Shown here piece by piece: positions 20,892-32,470 of a stretch of 64,000 nucleotides of DNA. This stretch comes from Avena insularis (lineage: Eukaryota; Streptophyta; Magnoliopsida; Poales; Poaceae): the NCBI GenBank assembly GCA_023614405.1, contig CM042688.1, positions 442,918,028 to 442,982,027 on the forward strand, in the 5' to 3' direction. Under the pieces are notes generated by a model. That model did not search any database. It was not told the DNA's origin and saw only the letters and a list, made by a program, of their open reading frames with translations. A program made the translations under genes and the position numbers. The stretch's first letter is position 1. Each line of letters begins with the position of its first letter.

Positions 20892-23800
20892 TCATGTCGC
20901 GATGCTCCGGCTTGGGGTCGCCATGTCGCGATCCCCCATCACCAAGGCACGATCGGCGTAAGGGGCGGCCTTAGCGGTCAGCTTCAGCACCTCTGACATC
21001 TCCACCGTGCCGGTCGCCGATGGATAGCCACTCGTCACATCGTTAAGGTCGAAGTCGTCGGGGAAATGGGCGAGACCCAAGCTCAATGCTGTGGCGGCCC
21101 CGCGCCTGAACGTTGAGCGCGTCATCCACTCCACAACGGTGGGCACCTCTTCCAGATAGCACCACACCTCCGTAAGCCCCCAGGAATAACTTCGGTGGGG
21201 GACATGCATTGAAGAGCCGCTTGGACGCACAATGCCGAGGCCGTGGCCGCATTCACCACGGCAGTCACATACTGCGAGGCGTTGTAAGTTTGCACCACCA
21301 GGTCGCCTTGGCCTACCACAGCTGCAAAGTCAGGTGTCAGTGAAACTACGAAACCCCCAAAGCGGGGACTCGACAAACGGGTCAGGCAAAGATAGAGACT
21401 CACCAAGGAGTTTGCAGCAGTTCTCCTTGACGTGCTTCTCCAAGGCTGTTTGCTCGTTGTGCAGCTCCACGATGATGGAATCCATGGCTTTGCATTCTTC
21501 CTCAGCTGCAGCGATAGCAGCCTTCGCTCGCTCCTCCGAAGAAATTGAGGCTGCTTTTGCCTCCTCCAAGTCCTTGACCAGGGAGCCTATTCGTCCATTC
21601 GCCGTGTCCAGCTCGGCGACCGGAACATACCCCTCACGGGCCTTGGAGATCTCAGCCGGGAAACCATCTGCAAGAAGCCATCGGTGTACTGTACACGACT
21701 AGCTCACACCCAAAAGAGGAGAATAAAGACAAATAGATACTCACCAATAGTTTCCTGAAGCCGCCGGTTCACCTCTTGTGCTTCGCACAAGTCACGCTCC
21801 AAGTGCTCTCTCATGGCCTGCCAATCGGTCGATTCCCTTTGCAATCCCTGCAAACAAACAACTTGCCTCAACATTTGGCAAAACAACACCTAGTTCCCAG
21901 CCGCCGAAATTCAGCGACCAGGAATTCGGGGACTGGAGAAGGAGAAAGAAAATCAATTCCTAGCCGCCGAAATTCACCGACTAGGAATTCGGGGACTGGA
22001 GAAGGAGAAAGAAACCAAATTCCTAGCCTCCGAAATTCAGCAACTAGGAATTCGGGGACTGGAGAGGAGCAAGAAGTTCAGTTCCTAGACGCTGAAATTC
22101 AGCGACCAGGAACTCAGGGACTGAACATACCTGAATAGCAGCGAGCATCTTGTGAAGTTCTCCGACGTCAGTCGACGGGATCGTGAAGGAAGTGCGCCCG
22201 CGACGGGACCCAATGTCCGCATCCACGATTTATGGACTCTGCGGAGACTGCGTGACCGCCACACCTGGAAACCCCTTGCCATGAAACACGGGAACATCGC
22301 CGACGCTCTGGCAGGGGCGCTGGTTGTCGGGACCGGCGCTCCGGCACGGACGCAGCCAAGGCTGGTTCCGATCGCGTCTCAACCACCTGTTTGGTGACTC
22401 GCGCAGCAGCTGACTCCGTGGCACCTTGGTCGCAGCATCGTCGACGCCCCCCTTCTGCTTCTTCGTGACTTCGGCAGTCGCCACATCTCCGGTGGCCTTT
22501 CTCTTCTTGGGGAGGTCGCCCTCTCACATGTCGGTGGCTGGTGGAATCTTAGCCACCGAAGGACGGCCAATCTTCTTGGCCCCCGACCTGCACGAGTCCC
22601 CACAATGAATATAACGACAACACAAAAGAGCAAGGCGAATCGGGATGAAGGAGCAGTACTTACTTAGTGACTGGGAGGACGCGAAGCCCGGTGCTGATGT
22701 GGGCGGGCTTGTCCAACTCGGGACCCAACTTACGGGTGAGCCCCCTCTCGAAGACGTCTAAAGCCCACGAAACCGTGGGCTTCCTTGACGATGAAACTGC
22801 AGTCGCCGGGATCTCCGGCTCCGACGCGGCCGCCCTCGACGACTGTGGCGACTTGGACGTCATCGCCTCAGCCGCTTCTTGACTTGGAACCCCCGAGGTC
22901 ATCGGCGCAATCGCCACCAGGGGAACCTCTACCACTACCTTCGTGTCCTCGCCCTCCAACCCCTTTGTCGGGACAGCATCCTTTGGGGCCTTGTGCGACA
23001 CCTCGGGAGAACCTTCATCATCGGAATCATCATCCGACTCGAACACCACCGTCGACTTGGACGGCGACGTGGGCCCTTTCGCTGGCGACTTGGGCCTGCG
23101 TGCGGGCTTCGATGGCATGGCAGTACGCCGGGACGTGTGCTCCTGTGCGACCTCGTCGCCTCCGTCATGCTCATCCAGGCTGCGGCTCGCCTCAACTTCA
23201 CGTTGTTTCTGCATGCGGGTCTTGCAAGCCATGGGCGCCGGGGGAGGAACCTCCTCCTCCTCCCTATCGTTGTCGGAAGGGTCCCTCTCGGAGTCTTCCT
23301 CCAGTTCCTGGGGAACCTCTTCATCGAGCGGAGGGAGCCAGACCTCCAACACCTGAAAAAGCTAAGAACCACCACGAGTAAAACACCAAACAAGGAGACT
23401 GAAAACTGAAACACGGACGTAGCGATTGGAAAGAGAACTTACTGTGGGGGCTTCATTCTTCACAGGAGTGTACGGGGCGACCCCGACCACCACACTAGTG
23501 AACTCTGCGTCGGTGATCTTCTTCAGGGCGGCCTTGTAGTCCTCGGACTCCCATGACTCCTTGCTGGTTTGGGATGGGTCATGCTTCCCGCTGTACTCAT
23601 ACATCCAGTGCGGCCGAGCCGCCAGCGGAACCAGGCGCCGCCCGAGCCAGCAGTTGTAGAGGTTGATCGGAATCAACCCTGGACCTTCAACTTCTAGATC
23701 TGGTCCATCATCTCCGCGTCGGCCATCCGCTGGTCTTCGGGAAGCTTCTTTGGCGCCAACCGACAGGGCTCGCTCCTCTCGGAGACGAACTCGGGAAGAG

Positions 23801-24497
23801 CCACCTCGCCGGAGGGAGTGGCTTCTTTGACGTAGAACCAACTCTTCTTCCACTCGCTGGCGGCCTTCTTCGGTAGGAGGAGCTTGACGAAATTGGCCTT
23901 TGGCTTCAGTTGAAACGTGACTCCACCTGTGGCCAACATCAAGCCGCTGGACGCCTTGCGCCTGATGCGGCCGTGGAAGAGCTCCAGCCATAGCGGGAAA
24001 TATGGCCTGCAGCCGAGGTAACATTCGCAGAAGGCGACAAAGATCGCCAGCTGCTCGATGCTATGCGGGCCAAGATGCGATGGCTTGATTGCGTAATGCG
24101 CGCAGAAGCGGCGGAAAAAGAGTGAGGTGCGGAATCCCAGACCCCTCTCAAGATGACTGGGAAAGCAGATGAACTCGCCGGGTCGTGGCTTCGGCTCGGT
24201 CTCGGAGGGGGGAACCCGCCAATTCCCCTTGCGGAGCACTCCGGCGTCCTCGAAAGATCTAAGCTGGGTCGTGGTACACTTGGATTTCCCCCATGAGCCT
24301 TTGGGAGGCGCCGTCGGGTAGGATGTGGAATCGCACGATGCGGGAAGGACAAGTCGGAAGGACGTAGGCAGGAAGATTGGAGGCAGGAAGAATGAATGAG
24401 GAGGAATGAAGAATGTGAAGAAGGTCTGCGGAGCTGAACCATCACTCCCCTTATATGGGAAACGCCACCCGCCAAAATCGGGGTAGCCGTTACTCAC
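20892..24497 (-). pseudogene. Antisense six-exon gene of element E ('putative gypsy type transposon' domain)
   Basis: Exons on the minus strand: 24497-23443, 23352-22664, 22587-22131, 21847-21745, 21667-21404 and 21321-20892. All five introns (90, 76, 283, 77 and 82 nt) have GT-AG ends, mostly GTAAGT/GTGAGT donors and pyrimidine-TGCAG acceptors, and the phases I checked (exons 1-3) fit. Exon 1 carries GLGFRTSLFFRRFCAHY and LAIFVAFCECYLG, which I recognise as the Pfam family named putative gypsy type transposon. Exon 2 is acidic and low-complexity; exons 4 and 5 look coiled-coil; exon 6 has TFRRGAATALSLGLAHFP. The copy is broken: TAG near 23692, TGA in exon 3, and frameshift signs. The start is uncertain. 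Function unknown; despite the family name there is no transposase motif. Confidence 0.75.
21889..22130. repeat. Tandem repeat (about 62 bp x 3.7) inside intron 3 of the antisense gene
   Basis: Units start CCTAG at 21889, 21959, 22022 and 22084. Each has GAAATTCAGCGAC and (in three) GGAATTCGGGGACTGGAGAAG. It makes this intron 283 nt, while the others are 76-90. The CGGGGACT core resembles the element's polypurine motif. Confidence 0.85.
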
Positions 24498-24780
24498 GGT
24501 AATTGCGCCGAAGTTACCGTTTGAAATTCCAACGGATAGTTTGACCAGATTTGACGGTCCAACTCCTTTATTTCACCCGCCACCCGCCAGTCTTTCCATT
24601 CGCCAAGACAACGACTTGGTGGTAGTAACATTCATTGAAGATGACGAGTGGAAACATGGGGAAATTCTCCTTGGTTCTAAGGGAGTCCATCACCGACTCG
24701 ACTGGACGCCCAAATTGGGCTCGCCTACTCGAGCATAAAGGGCGTCTGCGCTTTGCATCAGCGATGGCCTCGGGGACTCT
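24498..24780 (+). other. Element E region before 3' LTR, with polypurine tract
   Basis: This 283-bp stretch lies between the start of the antisense gene and the LTR, so it may hold that gene's promoter on the minus strand. It ends CCTCGGGGACTCT (24768-24780), the polypurine motif directly before TGATGGGG. Confidence 0.6.
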
Positions 24781-25267
24781 TGATGGGGATATGCGAAGGG
24801 TATACCAGCGGGGCGTTCGATGGGCGAAGAACTGCAGTGCGTCGAAGGCGGCGATCGGACTCTGAAGGAAGGAAAGGCCCAGCGACTAGCGACTGGAAGC
24901 CTAGGAGCATAACAGAAGCCCAGTCGGACTAGGTCAAAGCCTCTGGATCTTATCTTGTTTGGTGATAACTTGTAAACCCTAGCGAGGTGCCTCATATATA
25001 AACCTCCCTAGGGTATCCTAGAGACTTACGTTCCATCATACACCCCCTCAAGCGACTCGCTGCCTAGCAACCGAGCTCGCCACCCTTGTAACTCGCTCTC
25101 CAATAATCTAATCTAGCAGGAGTAGGTCTTTACCCTCCGGGGGGCCAAACCTGGGTAAACCCATGTGCATCCGCCCCCATCTCGCACCGCAGATGGCCTC
25201 CAAGTCTTCCTCACGAAACACTCAATCGCTGCCAATGGTAGCGACTGCCGTGGCCATTTCCACGACA
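24781..25267 (+). repeat. Element E 3' LTR
   Basis: It starts TGATGGGGATATGCG after the polypurine tract and ends CCATTTCCACGACA, a usual Tat LTR end; D sequence resumes at 25268. It contains TATA at about 24993 and a polyadenylation-type region. No 5' partner remains. Confidence 0.8.
24993..25001 (+). promoter_or_regulatory. TATA box in element E 3' LTR
   Basis: CATATATAA followed by ACCTCCCTAGGG lies 212 bases into the LTR, matching the spacing in B (209 bases). Confidence 0.65.
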
Positions 25268-25776
25268 ATTCTTTAAGGAACCTATTGGATTCTGCTACTA
25301 GAGGTACCTTTATGACCATCACTTTGGGTGCTGCAACAAAACTTCTGGACAATATGATGGTTAATTATTCTGAATGGCATGCTGAGAGAGCTCCACAAGG
25401 TAGGAAGGTAAATTCTGTTGAGGAAACCTCCACCATGAGTGATAAGATTGATATTATTATGTCTATGCTTGTTAATGGGAAAGCCCAGATTGATCCAAAT
25501 AATGTTCCTTTGGCTTCTTTGGTTGCTCAAGAAGAGCAAGTTGATGTGAACTTCATAAGAAACAACAACTTTGGCAATAATGCTTATAGGAGTAATTTTG
25601 GTAACAACAATTATAAGCCATATCCTCCCAACAATGGTAATGCTTATGGAAATTCTTACAACAATAATAGGAGTGCTCCCTCTGAACTTGAAGTTATGCT
25701 TAAAGACATTATTAATAAACAAACTGCTTTCAATAAAACTATTGAGGAAAAACTCTCTAATGCTGAAAGACATTAA
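25268..25776 (+). pseudogene. gag: Element D gag, C-terminal part
   Basis: The frame has LRNLLDSATRGTFMTITLG, AATKLLDNMMVNYSEWH and ERAPQGRKVNSVEE, then an N/Y/G-rich stretch with repeats of FGNNNYK style, and ends with a helix (ELEVMLKDIINKQTAF). This is the second half of an Athila-like gag. The first half was lost at the D-E deletion. It ends at TAA 25774. Unlike E it is AT-rich, as are A and C. Confidence 0.8.
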
Positions 25777-26521
25777 CTTGAAGTTATGCTCCCTCCGAAA
25801 TTGCTAGAAACGTTAGTGTTTCTACTATTACCACCACTAGTGTTGATGCTAGTAATAATTCTACTACTTGAGATGATAAATTTGATTTTGATCTTGATGG
25901 TTGCAACATCTCTGAAGTTATTAAGTTCCTACAAAAGCTTGTACAAGTCCTAATGCTAGTGCTATGAACATGGCCTTTACAAAACACATTACTGATGCTC
26001 TCATAAAGATTAAAGAAGAAAATATGAAACATAAAGCTTCTATTCCTATAAAACAAGAAGATGGTTGTGAACCCATCATTAATATGAAAGTGAATGTCTT
26101 TGATTTCAAAGCTTTATGTGATCTTAATAGTAGTGTTTCTATTATGCCTAGAAGGATTTATTATATGCTTGATTTGCCTCCACTTGAAGATTGTTATTTG
26201 AATGTCCCACTTGATGATAATGCTAAAAAGAAACTCATGTGGAGTCTTAATGATGTTCTTATTATGGTTAACAATGGCTATGTCCCTGTTGATTTCTATG
26301 TTTTGGATGTTGAATGCAATGCTTCTAGTCCTATCACTTTGGGAAGACCTTTTCTTAGAACTGTTGGTGCCATTATTGATATGAAAGAAGGCACCATTAG
26401 ATATCAACTCCCAGTCAAGAAAGGTATAGAACACTTCCCTAAAAAGATAGAAAATATTTCTTTTGCTACTCCTATGAAAACAAAATTTGGTCTTAATGCT
26501 TCTTCATTTGAGAACACTTGA
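25777..26521 (+). pseudogene. pol: Element D aspartic protease
   Basis: After a short broken stretch the frame 25964-26521 has FKALCDLNSSVSIMPRRIYYML, the Athila retropepsin site with the catalytic Asp kept but Gly replaced by Asn (usual D-L-G-S-S). It continues LPPLEDCYLNVPLDDNAKKK, NNGYVPVDFYVLDVE and ITLGRPFLRTVGAIIDMKEG, the typical second half. The frame ends at TGA 26519 and nothing of RT follows; the text passes straight into the family's 3' non-coding block. Confidence 0.85.
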
Positions 26522-29222
26522 TTCTTTCTTGCTTCTTATGCCTAACTTAAAGGCGTTAAAGAAAAGTACTTATTGGGAGATAATCCAAAAGTTTTAGTTG
26601 AGTCTTAGAAGTTATTAATTCAGTAATAACCGCTCCTTATCCTTTTTATTTGCTTTTTGTAGCAAGAGTAACCTCTAATGAGAGAGCAGTAATGATTGAG
26701 AAAGTTGTTGTCCCGAAACAGATTTCTGTGCTTCACTATAAAAATTCGTGTAAAATCTGTGAACGTCTTTTTGAGGCGTAAATTTTTGTGCTTCTGCCCC
26801 AGGTTGTTATCTAACTTTTGTTAGTTCAACACTTTTTGATTTGAGCAACATAAGGTCTTCGAAAAAATTCGTATTTACCTGCTGGTCTGTTTTGACAGAT
26901 TTCTGCAATTTTCTGCATTTGCTTCTTGTTGGTTCCTTCTTGAGTTATTTCGGGGAATTGAGATTTTTGAGGGAAGTGCTACAGTATCTAGTGTTCTAAT
27001 GGAAGTTTATTTGGTGTTAGAACTGAACATTAAGACTTATTTATCTTGAGTGCACTAATATTGCTAATAAAGATTGTGTGAAGTTTTGTATGAAGGAAAA
27101 ATTTTAGGTGTATGGAAGGAATGAGTAACGAGATAAAGGATGGACTAAAGCTCAAGCTTAGGGATGCCACGCGTGTCACCTCAAGAAATATCCAAGAAGT
27201 ACAAGCATCAAAGCTTGGGGATTCCCAAGGCATCCCCTTCTTCATCAATAAAAATCCCAGGTTTCTTCCAAACACTTCATTTTTATTGTTTCATGCACAG
27301 TTGTGTTGTTCTTAGAGCGTCTTCTTTTTCGTTTTGGTTTTGGTTTTTCGTTTTATTTGTTTGCTTAGTTTGCTTAATAAATTGGTTGGACCCCCTCTTT
27401 CATACATTGGTTTGCAAATAGTTTGGTTTGGTTTGGAAAAGAGTAGGAAAGTTCATGCTTATGTGGTAAAAAGAGCTTGTTTTTGATTGTGGCCTATGCT
27501 CTGTCATGCCATGCTTGATATTGTTTTGGCTTTATGCTTAGTATTCTTTGCTGTATCATTACTTGTTATAAACAATTGAGATTGCTTAATATGCCTTGGA
27601 TGAATCATGCGTTGTTTTAGCATAGTATAGTGGTATTCTCCTTTGAGGCTTTATTTGGGTTGACTTGGCGCATGCTCACACCATGTTATGACTATCTCAA
27701 GTCACCATAGCCTTTATGATCCTTTAATTTTCAACTTGTAGTATCACTTTATGCTTTGAGCAATGATGTTTTGTCGCTCTACATGGTCATGGCCATTATT
27801 GCTCTCTTAGTTTGTCACTCCCAGTCTTTTGCTAGCCTCCACAACAAAGTATGAGTTCCACTCATGCATCCAACTCCCTAAACCAAGTTATTCCAAAGAG
27901 TCCACCATACCTATCTACTAGCTTATGCTATTTCAAGTATATTCATGCTTTTGTTTACCTTCCAAATTAAACTTGTTATGAGAAAACTAGTGATTAAAGC
28001 TCTCACGAACTTGATGGCACACTTTACTTTTTGCATCTAATAAACTTGAACCAATGGGTCCTTCTTTGTTGCGTATATGCTTGCGCTTTATAAGATGAAA
28101 TTAGCAGAACCATCTTTCATGGGGAACGCTTTCAACATTGCACTAGTACTTTGTACCCCGTTGATATCATGTTCTTTTGCTTACGAATCCCGGTGGTGTG
28201 AAATAAAAGTGGAACTTGTAAGATCATGGACTTTGTATGTGTGTTAGAGAAACGCCTGGGCCGCTAGCCTAAGCCATGCCTAATCACGGTGGAAACTTGC
28301 AGCATCACCATAATGAGCACTCTATGAAGCATCCTCAATAAAAACCTATGCAAATAGAAAATAAAAAGATCGCTGAGATGCTTATGGTCTACTTGCCTTG
28401 TCATTTTGATTATGGGAAAGCTCCTGTATCATGTGCAAGGGGTATCCCGTTGGCGGTTCTTAATGATACACATGTACTTACAATGACAAGAGCCTACTCG
28501 TGACTAAAGTTGAGTAGCATGAGGATCGGTCTTCGTAAGTAAGGGGCATGAGATTTTGGTTTATAACTTGTCAAGCATATCCTCTTAGTTGTGTCACTTT
28601 AACCTTAATCACCTTAAAGATACTTATGATAGGGGCAATGAGAGCTGAAAGCTATAAGTACCATAATTTTTGGATGCTCTTTATGACACTTGAATCGCTA
28701 CTTCCTTTTATAAAAAGGCCTTTCTTCCACCATTATATTGAGTCTCCACCTTCTATCTTTATGCACCTACTTTGAGAGCATAGTGGCCATTCTTTGTTCT
28801 ATGTGCATTGTCCCAAGACTAGTTGATTGATGCATATCTTGATATTGCTTGTTTTAAACTATTGTATCTAGTCACTCTTATGAATTTCGAAGGTGTCCTA
28901 TGCATTTATATTTGCTACTCTATTGAGGGACAAGCTGAATACTTTTATGCTATGTTTTCTTTATGTGAAACAAACAAATTTCTTGCAAAGCATTGTTATT
29001 CATGAATCTTTTGTTTGTGCCTTTTCATGTTGCATCATAGTTTATTTGTCTTATTGCTAGAACTTTGTCTTTCATGTTATGATTGAAGTACTATGATCCC
29101 AGCTTTGAATGTTTTGCAAATACTTTGATCAAGTTTTTGATGGTGCATGTCACCTCAAAAATTATTCTTTCTTTTTATCACTTACCTACTTGAGGACAAG
29201 TAGGAGTTAAGCTTGGGGATGT
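26522..29222 (+). other. Element D 3' non-coding internal region and polypurine tract
   Basis: It is collinear with the non-coding regions of A and C, starting CTTAAAGGCGTTAAAG (26541) and ending AGTTAAGCTTGGGGATGT (polypurine tract, 29205-29222). The purine-rich tract seen in A and C at the equivalent place is missing here. No coding sequence is supported. Confidence 0.75.
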
Positions 29223-30813
29223 TCATACATTGCAAATGTATCTATAATTTTTGATGTTCCATGCTTAGTTTTATCCACTTTCTTGTGTTTTGTCCATACT
29301 TTGGAGTACTTTTCATATGATTTCTTGGAATAGCCTATTAACAAGAGCCACAGTGCCAGCTACCTGTGTTCTACTGTTTTTGGTTCCAGGAAAGTCAGAA
29401 AATGAATATTCTCGGAATTGGACGGGACAAAAGCCAAAGTGCCTATTTTTCCAGAAGCCATCAGATGCCAGAGTACGAGACGGAGAGGGGCCAGGTGGCC
29501 ACCACACCACCTGGCCGTGCGGCTAGGCCTGGCCCGGGCCAGGGGGTGGTGTGGCTGCTCCCGGCACCCCCTCGGCTTCCCCTTCGAATATAAGATGCCC
29601 TCGGGATGTAAACCCTCAGTACCGATCAAAAATCCATGAAAGAGTCTGTAGCCTCTGTCATCTCCATCCCTAAATTGGGAGGGATCTGAAGCTCTTCCCG
29701 GCACCTTGCCGGAGAGGGGAATTCACCCTGGAGGCCTTCTTCATCACCATTCAAGCCTCCGGTGTGATGCATGAGTAGTTCATCCTTGAACTACGGATCC
29801 ATGTAGTAGCTAGATGGCTGGTTCTCCTCCTTTGTGCTTTCATGTTTAGATCTTGTGTGCTCCGTTCATGATCAAGATCATCTATTTGTAATTCTGCATG
29901 TTGTGTTTGCGGGGATCCGATGGATATTGAGATGCTATTTCAGATTGATTATTGATTCTATCATGTCTTTGTTATTTGTGATCTTGCATGCTTTCCGTTG
30001 TTAGTAGCTATCTTGGCCAAGTAGATGCTAGCAACTCCAAGAGTTAGTATTTATGCTCGATAGTGGGTTCATGCCTCTAGTAATCTGGGGAAGTGACAGA
30101 AATCTCTAAGGTACTAGATGTGCTGTTGCTAGGGATAAAACAATAATCCTTTGGTCATAGAACAATCGTATTGTTTACTTTACACGCAATTTGTAAAGCA
30201 ATAATCTGTTGCTTGCAACTTAATACTAGAGGGGGTTCGAATGATAACCTGAAGGTGGATTATTAGTAATATATGCAGTTGGATGGCGGTCTATGTATAA
30301 TGTTGTAATGCCCAATCAAGTCTCAAAGGAGTCAAGATGATTAGTATATGCATGTATTGCTTTCTTGATGTTTGTCAATTGCTCCGCTGTAATTTGTTCA
30401 CCCAGCATGTTATCTATCTAAGGAGAGCCACCTCTAGTGAACTATGGATCCCGTTCCTTTATTTTACATACAATCTATAAACTGTTTCTGCTTTGTGTTT
30501 ACTTTCTGCAAACTTTTACTTCTTTCCGTTCGATACGTTTAATCCTTTGTTTTCCGCAAAACATGGTGAGATTGACAACCTCATCACAAGTTGGGGACAA
30601 AGTTCTGTGATTGTGTTGTGCAGGTCTCCATGTTGCTACTAGCACCGGTAGTGTGCCCTGCCAAAGCTCAGCTACTAACACCTTTGGGGTGTTTCCTTGC
30701 TCCTACTGGTTCGATTAAACCTTGGTTTCATAACTGAGGGAAACTTGTTGCTGTGCTCATCATACCTTCCTCTTGGGGTTCCCAACGAGCTCTACATCAA
30801 CACCGAGCCATCA
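29223..30813 (+). repeat. Element D 3' LTR
   Basis: It starts TCATACATTGCAAATG (TG changed to TC) right after the polypurine tract and ends before CACAT at 30814. The length is 1591 bp. It matches 13205-14800. Confidence 0.85.
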
Positions 30814-30818
30814 CACAT
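30814..30818. repeat. Target-site duplication CACAT, right of element D
   Basis: Partner of CGCAT at 13200-13204. The B gag frame resumes at TGG directly after it. Confidence 0.75.
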
Positions 30819-31524
30819 GGCTTAACAACCTCCCCCGCGGGTCAATCCGTAGCTAGGAGGAGCTGGTATATAGATCCGTGCGAAACTTCAAGGGCACTTA
30901 AAAAAGGCTCAGATCAATCGAAGAGCTAAGGGGCTGCTACCAAAAACCCGGCGAGTCATAGTGCTCTTACATCAAGAGGTGGCCCATCATTAAAAACTCC
31001 GCATAGGACATCTCCGAGGACTGCGCAATCAAAGCATTCAACGGAGGCGTACGCCGTAGAGAGCTCAAGGAGGAGCTGAGCCACTCGAAGCCCAAAACAA
31101 TTGACCACCTGATGGAGATCGTGAATAGGTGGGCTGATGGAGAGGACTCGGTGAAAAACAACCGTGTCCACTCAGATGATGACGATGATCTCGGCCGCAT
31201 ACGTGACTATCGAGGAAAACGTCGGATGCGTGGTTACGAAGACCACAAAGAAGTTGACATGGTCCCGGCTGGATGCGCTAATACATGTGGCGACGGTAAC
31301 AGCATCAACGGATATCGTAGCGGTGGATACGGCGACAGCGGGAAGACCATGCAGGTATGGCAACACTCTACCCGCGATGAAGCACCTGGAACGTCTATCC
31401 AGGACAAACTATCTAGACCTTGCAATGTCCACTTATACATTGAGAAGCACGATGACAAGAAAAAGTCCAGCCACCTCCTAAAGGAATGCCATGAGTTCCT
31501 CAAGCTCGATGAAGGCCTCGCCTA
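30814..31524 (+). pseudogene. gag: Element B gag, second part
   Basis: The frame resumes with WLNNLPRGSIRS, TAG, EELVYRSVRNFKGT, which is the capsid domain continued from 13204. After further damage a clean stretch 31112-31525 has EIVNRWADGEDSV, a basic region (YRGKRRMRGYEDH) and CNVHLYIEKHDDKKKSSHLLKEC, the Tat-type nucleocapsid end. The stop in place of Trp in SIRSWEEL is a TGG to TAG change. The protein would be nonfunctional. Confidence 0.8.
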
Positions 31525-32470
31525 GATAAATCGCGACGCGATAAACCAGGGTTACGGAGCTGCGCCGGGCGTTGTGGCTCATGGAGTGCCGCCACCACCA
31601 CCCAGGCCACCATCGCCTACGGCTGCACCAACACAGAACAATGGAGGCGAACAGTACCCACGAGCACTGGGGAATATGGCAGGATCCAAAAAGGACGCCC
31701 ATCAAATCGAGTGCAAAAATCAATCACTCACCAAGTCAATTTGGCGATCAACTCTCCACCCTGAACCACTGAGTACCTCAGTGGGTGCGAGTCCTGCATC
31801 ACCTTTGACAAGAGCGATCATCCGTGCCAAGTACCTCGCCCAGGTCACTGTCCCCTAGTGCTTGAGGCACAAATTGGGGGCCTTGAGATGAGCCGTGTCT
31901 TCATGGATGGCGGCGTTAGCATCAATCTGATGTTCGTAGCACCTTGCACGCCATGCGGATCCCACCCTCTTGTCTAGAGGCCTCGGCCACAATGTTCCAC
32001 GGCATCATCCCAGTGAAAGGCATATAACCCTTGGGCAGGATTAGCCTGGACATCATCTTTAGCACGCCATCTAACTTCAGGCGAGAGAGCCTGGAATTCA
32101 AAGTCGTTGACTGGCCCTCGTAGTACCATTGCATCCTCGGATGTTTCATGTTTGCGAGGTTCATGGCATGCCACACTATGCCGACCTGCAGATGAAAATC
32201 CTAGGACCGAACAACATCATCACCATCAGTGGAAACTTCACCAAGTCGGATAGCTGTGATAGAGAATTCAACAGAATCTCCCAATCCTTCGGAATGCAGG
32301 AGGAGATGGCAAGGCTGAAGGAGTCAATAGACAACAGTCTTCCTCCTCCTAGTAAGCCAAATGCACCTGATCAATCCTTCGTCTCATCGGTGCACACCAA
32401 GGCGGTCCAGGTCCATCCAACGAACCCGACCAAGACGACCCTCATCGCCAACAACTTGAGTCCCGCATAG
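31525..32470 (+). pseudogene. pol: Element B protease and linker
   Basis: A segment near 31860-31940 reads LEAQIGGLEMSRVFMDGGVSINLM; the D-G-G-V-S loop is a degraded protease site (usual D-x-G-S-S). Frames are lost for about 200 bases, then 32129-32470 continues with PHYADLQMKILGPNNIITISG and CDREFNRISQSFG, the conserved region between protease and RT in this lineage. It ends NNLSPA-TAG. Confidence 0.7.

Larger units (their letters stand above)
14811..25267 (+). mobile_element. Element E: Tat-lineage Gypsy retrotransposon lacking its 5' LTR
   Basis: The order is gag, protease, RT, RNase H, archaeal-type RNase H, integrase, an antisense spliced gene, a polypurine tract and a 3' LTR of 487 bp. 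The left end joins the D leader directly to mid-gag of E, so the 5' LTR, primer site and gag start of E and the gag start of D are missing. That fits one deletion after insertion. E is GC-rich, unlike D, and is the best preserved pol in the window, but it still has stops and frameshifts. Confidence 0.85.
13205..30813 (+). mobile_element. Element D: Athila-like Gypsy retrotransposon, pol-less, containing element E
   Basis: Two LTRs of about 1.59 kb (13205-14800 and 29223-30813) flank an internal region that holds the C-terminal part of an Athila-like gag, an aspartic protease and a long non-coding segment, and is split by E. No RT or integrase of its own is visible. The LTR starts like those of A and C but differs from about 250 bases in, so D is a sister subfamily. 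A sample from the LTR starts shows roughly 8-10% divergence by eye. Confidence 0.85.

Noticed and set aside
21889..22130. CRISPR-like repeat array
   Set aside because: Repeats are contiguous 62-bp tandem units without unique spacers, inside an intron of a plant retroelement gene.
23694..24497. A DNA transposase, as the Pfam family name might suggest
   Set aside because: No DDE catalytic pattern or terminal inverted repeats; the domain name is historical and the gene is part of a Gypsy element.
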